64,000 nt of DNA from Sinanaerobacter chloroacetimidivorans (GCF_018128545.1 NZ_JAGSND010000002.1:335384-399383), one strand, 5' to 3'; shown: positions 34,556 to 43,687, numbered from the stretch's first letter. The notes: a model not told the origin generated them from the sequence alone. A program made the numbers and translations.

Positions 34556-35503
34556 ATGAAACTGAAAAAATTATTGGTTATCTTGTTATGCGTTCTCTTG
34601 ACAGCGGTATCGTTCGCAGCTTGCGGCAGCAACGAAGAGGCTGCGGCACCACCTGCTGAACAAACCCCTGTTGCTGAAGAAACCAACGCTGTCGAAGAAG
34701 CAGCCCTGGCATACTTCGCAAATTTCCCTGCCGATAGACATGTGATCTCTCCTGCTGATTTCTTTACGAAAATCGATGCGGGCGAAGAAATGTTCATTAT
34801 TGACATTCGATCTGCTGATGATTATGCAAAAGGCCATATTAAAGGCGCTGTAAATTTGCCTTTTGGAAATGGATCCATCGCGCAGAATCTCGAGATCATT
34901 CCTGATGATGTTTCGGTCTACGTATACTGCTATACGGGTCAGACAGCGTCTCAAACCACCGCTGTATTAAACGTAGCAGGTAAACCTGCTTATAACGTTC
35001 AAAGCGGTTTTGTAAGAGGTATTTCCGTAGAGCCGAATTTTGAAAATTACTTAAGTACCGACCCTGTAGATCTTCCTGCCGATACCTATGAAGTAAACAG
35101 CGATATCAAAGCCGCAGTTGAAGAATATTATGCAACAGTTGCTTCCTACGCCGGAACTCCGACAGAGGCCCAGAATATCAAGGTTGAAAATGTGAAAGAA
35201 ATTGTTGATTCTGAATCTGACGATTATATGATCGTTTCCGTCAGAAAGGCTGAAGACTATGCGAAAGGCCATGTCAAGGGTGCTGTCAACATTCCTTTCG
35301 GAGCAGGAATGCAGGATTCTTTGGTTGAATTGCCCAAGGATAAGAAAATCATCGTGTACTGCTACACCGGCCAAACAGCTTCTCAAACGGTTGCCATTCT
35401 CAGGCTGCTGGGTTATGAAGCTTACAACATGCAGTTTGGTATGGGTAGTGTAGAAACGAAATCAGGCTGGCTCGGCGCAGGCTTCGAAACCGTAACCGAA
35501 TAA
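34556..35503 (+). CDS. Tandem rhodanese lipoprotein (two active domains)
   Basis: 315 residues. Lipobox FAAC (Cys23) and an Ala/Glu-rich linker. Two full rhodanese domains (about 60-170 and 200-312), each with the loop YCYTGQTASQT carrying a catalytic Cys and each preceded by YAKGH-x-KGAVN. The near-identical halves point to internal duplication. It starts 14 bases after the other rhodanese gene with GAGGAGG, so the two are co-transcribed. Works outside the membrane, perhaps feeding the thiosulfate-type transporter. Confidence 0.88.
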   Translation: MKLKKLLVILLCVLLTAVSFAACGSNEEAAAPPAEQTPVAEETNAVEEAALAYFANFPADRHVISPADFFTKIDAGEEMFIIDIRSADDYAKGHIKGAVNLPFGNGSIAQNLEIIPDDVSVYVYCYTGQTASQTTAVLNVAGKPAYNVQSGFVRGISVEPNFENYLSTDPVDLPADTYEVNSDIKAAVEEYYATVASYAGTPTEAQNIKVENVKEIVDSESDDYMIVSVRKAEDYAKGHVKGAVNIPFGAGMQDSLVELPKDKKIIVYCYTGQTASQTVAILRLLGYEAYNMQFGMGSVETKSGWLGAGFETVTE

Positions 35504-35550
35504 GTACTGATCGGGTAAGCCGATTCTCCACAAAATTGTTTCAGAAATAG

Positions 35551-35606
35551 AAGGACACCTGAAATATCGGATATCAGCCGATACCTTCAGGTGTTCTTAT
35601 TCTTTG
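35551..35606 (+). terminator. Terminator of the rhodanese operon
   Basis: AGGACACCTGAA and ATATCGG pair with TTCAGGTGTTCTT and CCGATA around a short loop; TTATTCTTT follows. Confidence 0.7.
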
Positions 35607-35611
35607 CTCCT

Positions 35612-36049
35612 TTATACCAGCCCTTTTTCTTCGATAAACTCCATTAACATCTTGCTTGTATTACCTGTAATCTTTAAACAATTTGTTAAATGTTCTTTTG
35701 TTTCAAACGGATATGGATTCAATGCACGGCAACAGGTAACGCTGTATTTTTCTACAAATCGTTCGCTGAATTCCTTGGCATATTGATATGCTTCTTCTCG
35801 GGACTCCAGGTTTGAAGTTCGTCCTTTTATCATATTTAATGCAACAATCGCTCCGGAAAGTGCACCGCACATACATCCCGACTGTCCTACACCACCGCCG
35901 AATCCAGTCATCAGCTTCACCAAAGCAGGATCTATTTCCGGAGCAAGCAATTCACGAAAGGTTAAAAAAACTGCTTCTGCACAATTGTACCCTTCTTTAA
36001 AATAATTTCCGGATTTGTTCCTTGCTTCGACAGACATTTCATCACTCAT
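35612..36049 (-). CDS. C_GCAxxG_C_C family putative redox protein
   Basis: 145 residues. Conserved pattern of this family: YNCAEAVFLTF, GFGGGVGQSGCMCGALSGAIVAL, and TCCRAL. Members are uncharacterised redox-type proteins with several conserved Cys. The ATG at 36049 has GGAGGG just upstream. It converges with the rhodanese operon and could take part in the same sulfur chemistry; that link is only positional. Confidence 0.75.
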   Translation of the reverse strand: MSDEMSVEARNKSGNYFKEGYNCAEAVFLTFRELLAPEIDPALVKLMTGFGGGVGQSGCMCGALSGAIVALNMIKGRTSNLESREEAYQYAKEFSERFVEKYSVTCCRALNPYPFETKEHLTNCLKITGNTSKMLMEFIEEKGLV

Positions 36050-36125
36050 GATACGCCCTCCATTCATTTATACTTATATAGTAGCATTGTAATGAGCATA
36101 TGTCTATATTCCTTTATGGACAATT

Positions 36126-36176
36126 ATAAAAACATGAGATATTCCTGAAATGATATGGAACACCTCATGTTTTTTA
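36126..36176. terminator. Bidirectional terminator
   Basis: AACATGAG (36131-36138) pairs with CTCATGTT (36164-36171), with T runs on both strands. Serves the DUF2680-like gene on the minus strand. Confidence 0.65.
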
Positions 36177-36192
36177 TATGAAAAGCTCGTCA

Positions 36193-36642
36193 CTATTGGG
36201 CCTGACCAAGACCACTGCATTGGCCGAACCCACCTCTGCCATTACCTTGCATACCGCCAAACCCTGCACCCATTCTTTGACCGTTTTTTAGCATACCAGT
36301 ACCATCACAAGAGGATTGATTGTTTTCTATAGCTGTGATTATTTCATCAGCCCTCTCCTGTGTCAATAGTCCGGCTGCAACTTTTTCAGCTAAAATATTC
36401 TTTTTGATTTGCAGCATCTCTGCCTTATACGCTTCTAACTTTCCTGCCTCATTTGCCATAGTTCCATAGGATTTTCCCGTTTCATATCTTTCTGCGATGA
36501 CAGCTTCAACTGTTTTGCCTGTTAACCCCGCTACAGCCTCTGCGGGAGTGTTATATGAGGAAGCTGCAAATGCGGTGACTGATGCCGCACCCGCTGCCAA
36601 TACTATAACTCCCACCATGATTAATTTTTTAATTTTTTTCAT
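36193..36642 (-). CDS. Secreted DUF2680-like protein
   Basis: 149 residues. N-terminal signal peptide of about 26 residues, then a helical region TPAEAVAGLTGKTVEAVIAER and the LLTQERADEIITAIENN helix typical of DUF2680/YckD, then a Gly/Met/Asn-rich tail. It is divergent from the two-component operon at 36844, so it is a likely regulatory target. A larger protein with the same kind of helix repeats is at 41866. Function unknown; one possibility is an envelope stress protein. Confidence 0.72.
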   Translation of the reverse strand: MKKIKKLIMVGVIVLAAGAASVTAFAASSYNTPAEAVAGLTGKTVEAVIAERYETGKSYGTMANEAGKLEAYKAEMLQIKKNILAEKVAAGLLTQERADEIITAIENNQSSCDGTGMLKNGQRMGAGFGGMQGNGRGGFGQCSGLGQAQ

Positions 36643-36843
36643 TTTAAAACCTCCTTATTTCTACTGAACGATTACAAGTAATTGCTTTCACTTGCTATGA
36701 TGATAGATTACCTGCAAAGTATGGCAAAAATATGTTTTTTAATTTATAAAATTATGTTATTTCGATAATATAAAAACACACTTTTGCCACAACTCTTGTT
36801 ACCGGATATGGTATAATTAGCAATCATATGTTTGAGGTGATTT

Positions 36844-37539
36844 ATGCCAACGATTCTAATTGCGGATGACAATAAACAAATTACCTCCATTTTGGAGGAA
36901 TATGCAAAAAAAGAAGGATTCCTAACAAGAATTGCTTTAGACGGCCGGGAAGCCTTGGATCTATTCCAAGAGGTGCAGCCTGATATCGTATTGCTTGATG
37001 TTATGATGCCGCTAATGGATGGATTCGAGGTTTGCCGTGAGATTCGAAAGACTTCCAATGTTCCGGTGATCATGATTACAGCCAGAGGCGAAGACTTTGA
37101 GAAGATTATGGGATTGGATATCGGTGCAGACGACTATATCGTAAAACCCTTCTCTCCCGGAGAAGTTATGGCAAGAATACGGGCAATTTTGAGAAGAATT
37201 TCCCGCGAGGAAGATCAAAAGCATCAAACCTATTCTTACGCCAATTTAAAAATTAACTTGGACGATTATACTGTGGCAATTAATAATTCCTATATTTCAT
37301 TAACGAAAAAGGAAATTGAATTATTATGGATTCTGGCTACAAATAAGAATAAAGTATTTTCTCGTGATAACCTTTTAAACAGCTTATGGGGGTACGATTA
37401 TTTTGGCGACAGCCGTACAGTAGATTCCCATATTAAACGCCTGCGTGCAAAACTGGAAGTAATTGACCATGATGAATGGGATATAAAAACGATCTGGGGC
37501 GTTGGTTATAAATTTGAGGGTAAAACCGATGAAAAATAA
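36844..37539 (+). CDS. OmpR-family response regulator
   Basis: 231 residues. Receiver domain with DDN near the start and phospho-acceptor Asp in IVLLDVMMPLMDGFEV, KPFSPGEVMARI, then winged helix with VFSRDNLLNSLWGYDYFGDSRTVDSHIKRLRAKL. An extended -10 (TGGTATAAT, 36809-36817) lies upstream. Co-translated with the kinase (11-base overlap). Likely target: adjacent secreted DUF2680-like genes. Confidence 0.92.
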   Translation: MPTILIADDNKQITSILEEYAKKEGFLTRIALDGREALDLFQEVQPDIVLLDVMMPLMDGFEVCREIRKTSNVPVIMITARGEDFEKIMGLDIGADDYIVKPFSPGEVMARIRAILRRISREEDQKHQTYSYANLKINLDDYTVAINNSYISLTKKEIELLWILATNKNKVFSRDNLLNSLWGYDYFGDSRTVDSHIKRLRAKLEVIDHDEWDIKTIWGVGYKFEGKTDEK

Positions 37540-38977
37540 AATTGCATTTCGATTGATTCTATACTTTTCAGCAACGCTGCTTCTGTTTTCTATCAGCATT
37601 GGCAGTGTGTTTATGATGCTGTTCAAAGTGCATACGATAGAACTTCAAAAATCAGAATTGGAAAATCGTGCAACAACCATTGCAGCCACTGTATCTGAAT
37701 TATTGAATGATACGCGTAATAACCCTGGTATGAGAATGGGCATGATGAGCGGAGGCCAGGGTGGTTATATGGCATACCTTCGTTTTTTAGACGATATCGC
37801 CATGGCAGATGTCTGGATCGTGGATGAAAACCTGGAATTAATAACAATTGGGCATATGGGGATTCAATCATTTAATTATGCTGATTTGCCCAAAGATGCC
37901 GAAACAGTCGTGAAAGAGGTTTTCCAAGGAAGCACCACTTTCAGTGAGGGCTTCAGCGACCTGTTAGAAACACCCACCTTAACAGTCGGAACGCCAATTC
38001 AGCAGGACGGTAAGGTGATTGGAGCTTTATTGCTGCATTCTCCTGTCAATGGCATCCATGATGCCATTGATCAAGGCTTTCAAATACTGGCAATCAGTGT
38101 TTCCATTGCACTTGTATTATCTATTATTCTATCGATCTTGTTAGCAATTTCCTTTACACGACCGTTAAAAAAAATGAAAAATTCAACAGTACAACTGGCA
38201 GGTGGTGATTATTCAGTTAAGACCGGTGTTCATAGCAAGGATGAGATTGGGGCACTTGCTTCCGCAATTGATACCCTGAGCGAACAGCTTGAAGTTGCTA
38301 GTAAGGAGAGTGATCATTTAATGAAGCTGCGTCGTGATTTTGTAGCTAATATTTCACATGAGCTTAGAACTCCGGTAACAGTGATTCGCGGCTCGCTGGA
38401 AGCTCTTTGTGATGAGGTTGTCGTCGATTCGGAGCAAATAAAAAATTATTATCGTCAAATGTTAAACGAAAGTATATTTTTGCAAAGGCTGGTTGACGAT
38501 TTACTCGATTTATCCCGTCTCCAAAATATTGATTTTAAAATAGAAATGCAAGAATTAAACTTGTGTGATGTTCTGAATGACGTTGTACGCAGTGCAAGGA
38601 ATATAGCATCTGGCAAGAACATTGAGATTCAATACAAACAGGATTCCTTGCTTTGCATGGTGGTAGGAGATTATGGCCGGATCCGGCAAATGCTGATGAT
38701 TATTCTTGATAATGCCATCAAATTTTCTTCTGAAAATAGCATGGTTTCCATATCTCTGCAAAATAGGGAAATTTCTATACGGGATTCTGGCGTGGGAATT
38801 CCCCAGGAGGATTTGCCCTTTATCTTTGATCGGTTTTATAAATCCAAGTCCGAGCAGAATAAAAATGGCACAGGTCTTGGACTTTCCATCGCGAAACAGA
38901 TAGCAGAGAGACATCATATTCAGGTTTCGGTGAACAGCAGTCAAATAGTGGGAACTGAATTCAGATTTCGTTTTTAA
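37529..38977 (+). CDS. BaeS-like sensor histidine kinase
   Basis: 482 residues from ATG 37529. Membrane helix near 8-30, extracytoplasmic sensor rich in Met/Gly (GMRMGMMSGGQGGYMAYL), second helix about 185-207, HAMP, HisKA with NISHELRTPVTV, and HATPase with NAIKFS and GTGLGLSIAKQ. Met-rich sensors often respond to metal or envelope stress; that is inference. Partner of the regulator at 36844. Confidence 0.9.
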   Translation: MKNKIAFRLILYFSATLLLFSISIGSVFMMLFKVHTIELQKSELENRATTIAATVSELLNDTRNNPGMRMGMMSGGQGGYMAYLRFLDDIAMADVWIVDENLELITIGHMGIQSFNYADLPKDAETVVKEVFQGSTTFSEGFSDLLETPTLTVGTPIQQDGKVIGALLLHSPVNGIHDAIDQGFQILAISVSIALVLSIILSILLAISFTRPLKKMKNSTVQLAGGDYSVKTGVHSKDEIGALASAIDTLSEQLEVASKESDHLMKLRRDFVANISHELRTPVTVIRGSLEALCDEVVVDSEQIKNYYRQMLNESIFLQRLVDDLLDLSRLQNIDFKIEMQELNLCDVLNDVVRSARNIASGKNIEIQYKQDSLLCMVVGDYGRIRQMLMIILDNAIKFSSENSMVSISLQNREISIRDSGVGIPQEDLPFIFDRFYKSKSEQNKNGTGLGLSIAKQIAERHHIQVSVNSSQIVGTEFRFRF

Positions 38978-39033
38978 TTTCCATTTGACTTCATTCACAA
39001 GCCAAATGTTCTGGAGGATTCGTTCCGCACGCT

Positions 39034-39912
39034 TCAGTTTTTTAGAATTGCAAACAATTTCTTGTATCTTTCAGCGAATATACTCCCCTTCCTCCAGACA
39101 AATGTAAAATCATGTGTTACATTGTATTTGCCAAGAGGAATTTCTTTTAGCTTTCCTTCTGTTATTTCTTTCCGTGCTGCTGCTTCGTAAAGAAAAGTAA
39201 TTCCACAGTTTGCCTGTACCAAAGACTTAATTGCATTCATGTTACTGATCTCCACAAGATTCTTAAAGTCCTGTATGGTCAGATTCCTTTCTCCAAGTGT
39301 TCTTTCCAGTATCTCCCTTGTCCCGGAACCCGGCTCACGGACAATCAACCTTTCATTCAGCAGATCCTCCACTGTGCTGCCCTTTCCGTTGAATACATAT
39401 TCCGGACCGCATACCGGGATATATTTTTCTCTTGAATATGGAAGATAATCGTATTCACTTTTCGTGAAATATCCTTCAATAATGGCAAAGTCGATCTCTC
39501 CGTTGTTCAGCTTTTCCAAAAGTACGTAAGTGTTGGCTACCATCATCTGAATCGATGTATCAGGGTATTTGTGTAAATAGGCCGCCAGGTGACTTGGAAT
39601 AACAAATTCTCCAATCGTAAGCGTTGTTCCGAAAATTAGTTTTCGCCGTTCTCCTTTTAACTCTTTTAGATGCTCTCGAAGAAAAAGGTCATCGTGTTTT
39701 ATGGTAGTTACGGCATTTAACAGCGTTTCGCCTTCCTTTGTCAGCTTCATCTTCTTGCCGTCATACTTGAAAATTTTTATGCCGTACTCCTCTTCCAGAT
39801 ACCGTATATGCTGCGAGACTGCAGGCTGCGTTATATTCATTTTTTCTGCTGCTCTGGTAAAATTCATATATTTGCAGACAGCTAAAAAGGTCTCTATCCT
39901 ATAATCCAACAA
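39034..39912 (-). CDS. LysR-family regulator (YeiE-like)
   Basis: 292 residues from TTG 39912, which has AGGG eight bases upstream; GTG 39921 is an alternative. Helix-turn-helix RAAEKMNITQPAVSQHIRYLEEEYGIKIF, then the effector-binding domain with REPGSGTREILERTL. Divergent from the YeiH-type transporter at 40069, the usual partner of this LysR group. The AT-rich 150-base spacer should hold both promoters. Confidence 0.87.
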   Translation of the reverse strand: MLDYRIETFLAVCKYMNFTRAAEKMNITQPAVSQHIRYLEEEYGIKIFKYDGKKMKLTKEGETLLNAVTTIKHDDLFLREHLKELKGERRKLIFGTTLTIGEFVIPSHLAAYLHKYPDTSIQMMVANTYVLLEKLNNGEIDFAIIEGYFTKSEYDYLPYSREKYIPVCGPEYVFNGKGSTVEDLLNERLIVREPGSGTREILERTLGERNLTIQDFKNLVEISNMNAIKSLVQANCGITFLYEAAARKEITEGKLKEIPLGKYNVTHDFTFVWRKGSIFAERYKKLFAILKN

Positions 39913-40068
39913 TTTTATCACCCTGACTTTAAAAATTTACTTTTCATTTATCATAACATATTATTATCGTTATATAAAATATAATAATTTTTATTTATCA
40001 TTATTCTATGTTAATCTAAACCAATAAGCTATATATTCATTTTAAGTATTTAAAGAGGCGATAAAATT

Positions 40069-41073
40069 ATGGACTTTATGAAGAAATCCTGGAAAGGCAT
40101 TTTATTATGTTTTTTCATTGCTGCTCCTTCCTGGTATCTGGGTCAGATCCTTCCGGTTGTAGGCGGTCCCGTTTTTTCTATTTTGATTGGGATGATTGTA
40201 ACCGGTGCAATCCGCAAGGATGACTCCTTTCGGCCGGGCATCACTTTTACATCAAAGAAAATCCTGCAGTTTGCAGTCGTCCTGCTTGGTTTTGGGATGA
40301 ATTTCACTGATATTTTATTAAAGGGGAAGCAATCTCTTCCAATTATTATCACAACTATCTCAACTTCACTGATCATCGCATTTATCATTCATAAAGCATT
40401 AAAGGTTCCGGAAAAAACATCGACACTGATCGGAGTTGGTTCTTCCATTTGCGGCGGTTCTGCAATTGCTGCTGCCGCACCGATTATCGGTGCAAGCGAC
40501 GAAGAAATAGCTCAGTCCATTTCAGTTATTTTCCTTTTCAACGTTGCAGCAGCATTGACTTTCCCAACACTAGGCAGTTTGCTCGGTCTTTCCGACACAG
40601 GTTTTAGCCTTTTTGCCGGCACAGCGATTAATGACACATCATCCGTAACAGCCGCTGCAGCTGCATGGGACGGAATACACGCAAGCAACACATTAGATGG
40701 CGCTGCCATAGTAAAATTGACAAGAACTCTGGCTATCATTCCAATATCCCTTGGACTGGCCTTCCTGCGTACCAGGAGAGAAAAAAATATGGATTCAAAG
40801 CTAAGCTTAAAGAAAATTTTTCCGAAATTCATTCTTTATTTTGTACTTGCTTCCATTGTTACGACTCTTTTTCATCCCCCAATCGAAATCATTGGCCCTA
40901 TAAAAGAATTCAGCAAATTCTGCATCATAATGGCAATGTCTGCCATTGGCCTGAACACAAACATCGTAAAACTGATAAGAACAGGGGGTAAACCAATTAT
41001 TATGGGATTCTGCTGTTGGGTAGGTATCGCACTGGTAAGCTTGGGAGTCCAGCATATAGCAGGATACTGGTAG
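40069..41073 (+). CDS. YeiH/UPF0324 family membrane transporter
   Basis: 334 residues with about ten helices. Conserved segments of the UPF0324 (YeiH) family: SICGGSAIAAAAPIIGASDEEIAQSISVIF and GTAINDTSSVTAAA. Often annotated as a putative sulfate exporter; substrate not proven. Paired with the divergent LysR gene. A terminator follows at 41115-41160. Confidence 0.88.
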   Translation: MDFMKKSWKGILLCFFIAAPSWYLGQILPVVGGPVFSILIGMIVTGAIRKDDSFRPGITFTSKKILQFAVVLLGFGMNFTDILLKGKQSLPIIITTISTSLIIAFIIHKALKVPEKTSTLIGVGSSICGGSAIAAAAPIIGASDEEIAQSISVIFLFNVAAALTFPTLGSLLGLSDTGFSLFAGTAINDTSSVTAAAAAWDGIHASNTLDGAAIVKLTRTLAIIPISLGLAFLRTRREKNMDSKLSLKKIFPKFILYFVLASIVTTLFHPPIEIIGPIKEFSKFCIIMAMSAIGLNTNIVKLIRTGGKPIIMGFCCWVGIALVSLGVQHIAGYW

Positions 41074-41114
41074 AAAAGGCTTGTATTTCTTTGTTTTCAA
41101 ACTCTCCTGAAATG

Positions 41115-41160
41115 TAAACAGACTACAAATACTTGAATTGTATCATAGTCTGTTTTTACA
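41115..41160. terminator. Bidirectional terminator
   Basis: AAACAGACTA (41116-41125) pairs with TAGTCTGTTT (41146-41155); TTTTTACATT follows on the plus strand. Serves the YeiH gene and the convergent 41-residue ORF. Confidence 0.7.
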
Positions 41161-41192
41161 TTGTCCATTTTTAGAATGACACTACACGCTTT

Positions 41193-41318
41193 CTATTTGT
41201 TGTCATTGTCTGTTGTATATCTGTCAGTTCCTTTATAAATTTCCCTTGTCTGATCAGATGTTAGGTTTTCCTGTGAAGATTGATTCATCTCTTTTATTTG
41301 CTTCTTGTCCAATTTCAT
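41193..41318 (-). CDS. 41-residue hydrophilic hypothetical protein
   Basis: Begins MKLDKKQIKEMNQSSQENLT and ends DNDNK. AAGGAGGGTG stands eight bases before the ATG, so translation is likely. No family recognised; its small, charged, helix-prone character is similar to many small spore proteins but nothing proves that. Confidence 0.5.
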   Translation of the reverse strand: MKLDKKQIKEMNQSSQENLTSDQTREIYKGTDRYTTDNDNK

Positions 41319-41436
41319 TTCATCACCCTCCTTTTTCACTATTGTAACCCCGAATCAAACAGATTATTTCTATCAACGTGAATCGTCAGATATGTATCCC
41401 ATGCATAACCTGATAATCGGGTTATGCATAGGAATA

Positions 41437-41649
41437 CTATATTCTTTCAAGCTCCGAAATAACCTGACGAATTCTTTCTTTTGGGAGGTAATCCTGCGCG
41501 TATCGCAAGACTTTTTCTAATGTCATATTTCGAGCCATACCGATCATGGGATGATTGATCAGATTCGGAAATTCTCTGTGAAGAACTGCCTTCGACTTTG
41601 GGTTTGACAGGAGCTCTCCTACCGTGATTTTGTAATTTTTTAAATCCAC
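41437..41649 (-). CDS. Small helical protein, paralogue of the 61.0-61.4 kb protein
   Basis: 70 residues from GTG 41649 (AGGAGG seven bases upstream). Sequence runs VDLKNYKITVGELLSNPKSK, then MTLEKVLRYAQ and ISELERI. The same pattern (MDLRNNQITIKEL, MTLENLFRYF, IIRELNKY) starts at 61370, which supports the chosen start. Similar units occur at the ends of some clostridial secreted glycosidases as I recall. Function unknown. Confidence 0.65.
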   Translation of the reverse strand: MDLKNYKITVGELLSNPKSKAVLHREFPNLINHPMIGMARNMTLEKVLRYAQDYLPKERIRQVISELERI

Positions 41650-41865
41650 GTATCCACCTCCTTCCATATATCTTATGTTTTTATTTTTTAGATGTTCCTC
41701 TTCCAGCACAACTTTCACCTGATTGTCACAAGGATACTACTTACCCTTCACATTTTTATATTACAGTACTGTTATGGGATACGGCACAGACCGAATAAGT
41801 CCTGATGCCAAGTCTCAGAAAATTGTGCAGCAAAATTTCAAAAAGGAAAGAAGGGATGAAGAAAT

Positions 41866-42750
41866 ATGACGAGAAAAAAAATTGTTCTGGCTGCTATGAC
41901 TGCGATAACCGTTCTGGTTTCATCCGGTGCCATAGCATTTGCATCTGCAGATACCACAGCCGGAACCGCAAAATCAGGCCGGGGAACGTATCCTACTGAT
42001 TTTGTAAGCCTGACAGAAACACAAAGAGAAGCAGTACAGCAGGCAAGAATCAGCAGCATGGAGGAAGCCGTTGCGAATCTTGTTAAGGATGATATCCTTA
42101 CCCAGGAAGAAGCAGACAGCATTCTGGAAATACAGTCAAAATTGTCGGAGCTAAAAGGCAACCCACAGCAGGCTGATCAGGAAGCTTCTCCGAAGTCCTG
42201 CAGAAACACTCCAAATGTAACCGAGGAACAAAGAGAAGCCCTGCTGGAAGAGATGCAGTCCAACTACGAAGCTGGTATCAGTGCGTTAGTGGATGAGGGG
42301 ACCATCACGCAAGAGCAGGCTGATATCGTGCTGGATGCAGACAATGGAATCAAAGACAGTCTCAATCTTACTGACGAACAAAGAGAAGCCGTAAAGCAGG
42401 TAAGACGTGACAGCATGAAGCAAGCTCTGGAAACTCTGGTGAAGGATGGTATCCTGATGCAGGAGGAAATTGAAAAAGAACCCGTTCAGAAGGAGGCAGG
42501 TGCTTGCCAGAATCTGAGCGATGATCAAAGAACTGCTCTGCAGGAAGAAATGCAATCGCTCTACGAAGCTGCTCTTTCCGAATTGGTGGATGAGGGGACC
42601 ATCACGCAAGAGCAAGCAGATCAGCTGGTAAAATCCGGGGGAGCCTGGCTCCATAGGGGACCTGGATTGAAAGGAGGCAACAGACAGGGGATTGGGCCTG
42701 GAAATGCTTCCGAATCAGATGAGCAAAACATAACTAGCACAACTTTATAG
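41866..42750 (+). CDS. Secreted protein with four DUF2680-like helix repeats
   Basis: 294 residues. Signal peptide about 1-27. Four repeats start near residues 49, 118, 168 and 217, each with (L/V)T-x-x-QREAV-type helix and an (I/T)TQE(E/Q)AD-type helix; they alternate in type A-B-A-B, so a two-unit block was duplicated. The DNA of the two B units is nearly identical for about 35 bases (42289 and 42586). Gly-rich tail. Similar in type to the protein at 36193. Probably an envelope stress or metal-related secreted protein. Confidence 0.75.
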   Translation: MTRKKIVLAAMTAITVLVSSGAIAFASADTTAGTAKSGRGTYPTDFVSLTETQREAVQQARISSMEEAVANLVKDDILTQEEADSILEIQSKLSELKGNPQQADQEASPKSCRNTPNVTEEQREALLEEMQSNYEAGISALVDEGTITQEQADIVLDADNGIKDSLNLTDEQREAVKQVRRDSMKQALETLVKDGILMQEEIEKEPVQKEAGACQNLSDDQRTALQEEMQSLYEAALSELVDEGTITQEQADQLVKSGGAWLHRGPGLKGGNRQGIGPGNASESDEQNITSTTL

Positions 42751-42763
42751 AAGGTTTAACATG

Positions 42764-42806
42764 AAAAAGGCGCATAACTGCCAATGGCAGCTATGCGCCT
42801 CGCTTT
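42764..42806. terminator. Hairpin terminator
   Basis: AGGCGCATA (42768-42776) pairs with TATGCGCCT (42792-42800), with inner CTGCC/GGCAG; TTTTTC follows on the minus strand. Serves the minus-strand membrane gene and perhaps the repeat protein. Confidence 0.65.
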
Positions 42807-42846
42807 GAACAGAAATCTTTCGTTTCTTGATTCGCTCTATCTTTAT

Positions 42847-43164
42847 TCAAGGTTTATACTTCAGACATTCTCTTTCCTTCCTCTTTACATGCACCTGTTT
42901 TATCAGTTCGTTGCCGAATACCGTAACTGCAGCAATAAGAACAGATTGAATGATAACGGCAATGAGTACGGAAGGAGAAAAGCCTTCTCCTAAGTAAATG
43001 CTGACATAGGCTAAAGTGATCACGAAGCTGATTACCAGTAGAATATACGGGATCATCCATTCTTTTCTAAAGCTCTTATTCAACTTCAGAAAAAGCCCTA
43101 CACAGTATAAAAATACAATTAAGATAGACAACTCCGGTCGAATAAAGGCAATTACACTCTCCAT
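42847..43164 (-). CDS. Small holin-like membrane protein
   Basis: 105 residues from ATG 43164 (AAAGGA upstream). Three hydrophobic segments (about 10-27, 39-60, 68-90) and a basic tail KQVHVKRKERECLKYKP, the layout of phage-holin-type proteins of clostridia. No phage structural or lysis genes are nearby, so it may be a chromosomal membrane protein. Moderate family confidence. Confidence 0.55.
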   Translation of the reverse strand: MESVIAFIRPELSILIVFLYCVGLFLKLNKSFRKEWMIPYILLVISFVITLAYVSIYLGEGFSPSVLIAVIIQSVLIAAVTVFGNELIKQVHVKRKERECLKYKP

Positions 43165-43320
43165 ATTTTTCATTCCTTTCCGATGAAGCAGTTCAAGCCG
43201 CCTTTTTAATTTCAAGATCCTATATCTAATATATGCAGCTGGACTTGTCTAAATTTCAATAGATTCAGGCAAATATAGCAAGAGAAGAAAAAATTACGTA
43301 TATTATCAGTTTTACGTTTA

Positions 43321-43529
43321 TTATGTAAACCATTTGGCGAATATCTCCATCTTTTTTTCAACAGCCCGAAACCGTTAAAATATTAAGGGTACTGTCGTTT
43401 TTCCACACCTTTTCAAAAATTGTATACAATTTTATCCACGTGGCAGTGTGGATAACCATAATAAAGAAAAACTGACAAATTTCAATGTTTATTTCTATTT
43501 TCAAAAGAATTCCGCCAAAGTTATCCACA
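43321..43529. repeat. DnaA-box/GTATAC-palindrome module, copy 1
   Basis: In the ~480-base gap 43216-43695. DnaA-box-like 9-mers: TTTTCCACA 43399-43407, TTATCCACG 43432-43440, TGTGGATAA 43447-43455 (reverse), TTATCCACA 43521-43529. A perfect 18-bp palindrome AAAATTGTATACAATTTT lies at 43416-43433. A homologous module is at 59443-59651 with the same spacings. Confidence 0.8.
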
Positions 43530-43658
43530 GGTTTTTTCTTTTATAAAGAAACCAGCCACAGTTTTCCAGTCATTTAACTTGATCAGGTCATCACAGAAAT
43601 TTCATAGAAATTTTATGGGATTTCAATATGAAACTTTTAATTAGATCACAATACGGTC

Positions 43659-43687
43659 TTTACATTTGCCTCTAAAATGAATATAAT
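43659..43687 (+). promoter_or_regulatory. Promoter of tRNA-Pro (GGG)
   Basis: TTTACA (43659-43664), 17-bp spacer, TATAAT (43682-43687); start expected one to two bases before the tRNA. Confidence 0.85.

Noticed and set aside
42847-43164. Prophage
   Set aside because: Only a holin-like protein; no integrase, capsid, tail or endolysin gene in reach.
43399-43529. Chromosomal replication origin
   Set aside because: Several DnaA-like boxes, but no dnaA, dnaN or AT-rich unwinding element nearby, and a second similar site exists; better called a DnaA-box module.
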